From positions 672,657-736,656 of the forward strand of contig NZ_JALMEW010000001.1 of the NCBI RefSeq assembly GCF_023094245.1: 64,000 nucleotides of DNA, read 5' to 3'. A program made the position numbers and the translations under genes. The notes below the pieces were generated by a model that saw only the letters and a list, made by a program, of their open reading frames with translations, did no database searches and was not told the DNA's origin. The DNA comes from Halomonas getboli. Its GTDB lineage: Bacteria; Pseudomonadota; Gammaproteobacteria; Pseudomonadales; Halomonadaceae. Shown here piece by piece: positions 63,874 through 64,000 of the stretch (the stretch's first letter is position 1; each line of letters begins with the position of its first letter).

Positions 63874-64000
63874 TGGCCGCTTGGCCGCTTGGCCGCTTGG
63901 CCGCTTGGCCGCTTGGCCGCTTGGCCGCTTGGCCGCTTGGCCGCTTGGCCGCTTGGCCGCTTGGCCGCTTGGCCGCTTGGCCGCTTGGCCGCTTGGCCGC
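63874..64000. repeat. 8-bp tandem repeat array, runs off the window end
   Basis: About 16 tandem copies of the 8-base unit GCTTGGCC from about 63874 to the window edge, essentially perfect. The unit holds the palindrome GGCC. The true length is unknown because the array continues past the window. There is no reading frame in it. Confidence 0.92.

Noticed and set aside
63874..64000. CRISPR array
   Set aside because: The 8-base unit repeats with no spacers, so it is a simple tandem repeat.

Overview
The window looks like a chromosomal segment of a halophilic gammaproteobacterium, most likely Halomonas or a close relative in the Halomonadaceae. The evidence is the GC-rich backbone, the housekeeping order tRNA-Pro/Arg/His/His - tig - clpP - clpX - lon - hupB - ppiD with folD, luxS, mtnN and pyrC beside it, and the codon style. 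This assignment is inference from gene order and composition; no search was run.

Positions 1-10,000 are a mosaic, mostly AT-rich surface-polysaccharide region: the tail of a membrane protein, a giant GT2 plus CDP-glycerol polymerase-like fusion, a GT-D fold transferase, two decayed insertion sequences (IS5-like and ISAs1-like), a CDP-glycerol synthase (TagD type), a WcaJ-type initiating phosphoglycosyltransferase and a LicD/fukutin-like transferase. From galE (10,016) the DNA turns GC-rich. Positions 11,100-22,500 hold LPS core/O-antigen type genes: PIG-L deacetylase, GT4 enzymes, an O-antigen ligase, a KdkA/WaaP-like kinase and an LtaS-like phosphoglycerol transferase. An AT-rich pair (GT92-like transferase and asparagine-synthase-like protein) interrupts them. 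Positions 22,600-26,900 encode UDP-glucuronate epimerase, a four-helix-bundle (S23/IVP) protein, UDP-glucose dehydrogenase and another ligase/polymerase.

Positions 27,162-46,850 form one long same-strand operon of sixteen genes, many with 4-bp start/stop overlaps, preceded by an exact ops element (RfaH recruitment site). It encodes Wza, Wzc, a Wzy-like protein, glycosyltransferases, a PglC-like initiating enzyme, an aldolase plus D-2-hydroxyacid dehydrogenase, a WbpM/CapD dehydratase, a protein combining an NDK-like and a kinase-like domain, a nucleotidyltransferase-like protein, an ABC flippase, a ParB-like-motif protein, and a second TagD/TagF pair. The set points to export of a capsule or exopolysaccharide carrying glycerol-phosphate and an unusual phospho- or acid decoration. 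Neither Wzb nor Wzx was found in the window.

Positions 46,860-64,000 are ordinary chromosome: DUF3592, TerB-like, an FAD amine oxidoreductase, a membrane protein, pyrC, a lipoprotein hydrolase, mtnN, luxS, folD, four tRNAs, and the chaperone/protease block. tig, clpP and lon each have a sigma-32-like promoter with the same 14-bp spacer. The window ends inside an 8-bp tandem repeat.

The best candidates for something undescribed are the 37,477-40,303 gene pair and the whole ops-controlled operon that combines Wza/Wzc export with teichoic-acid-like chemistry.
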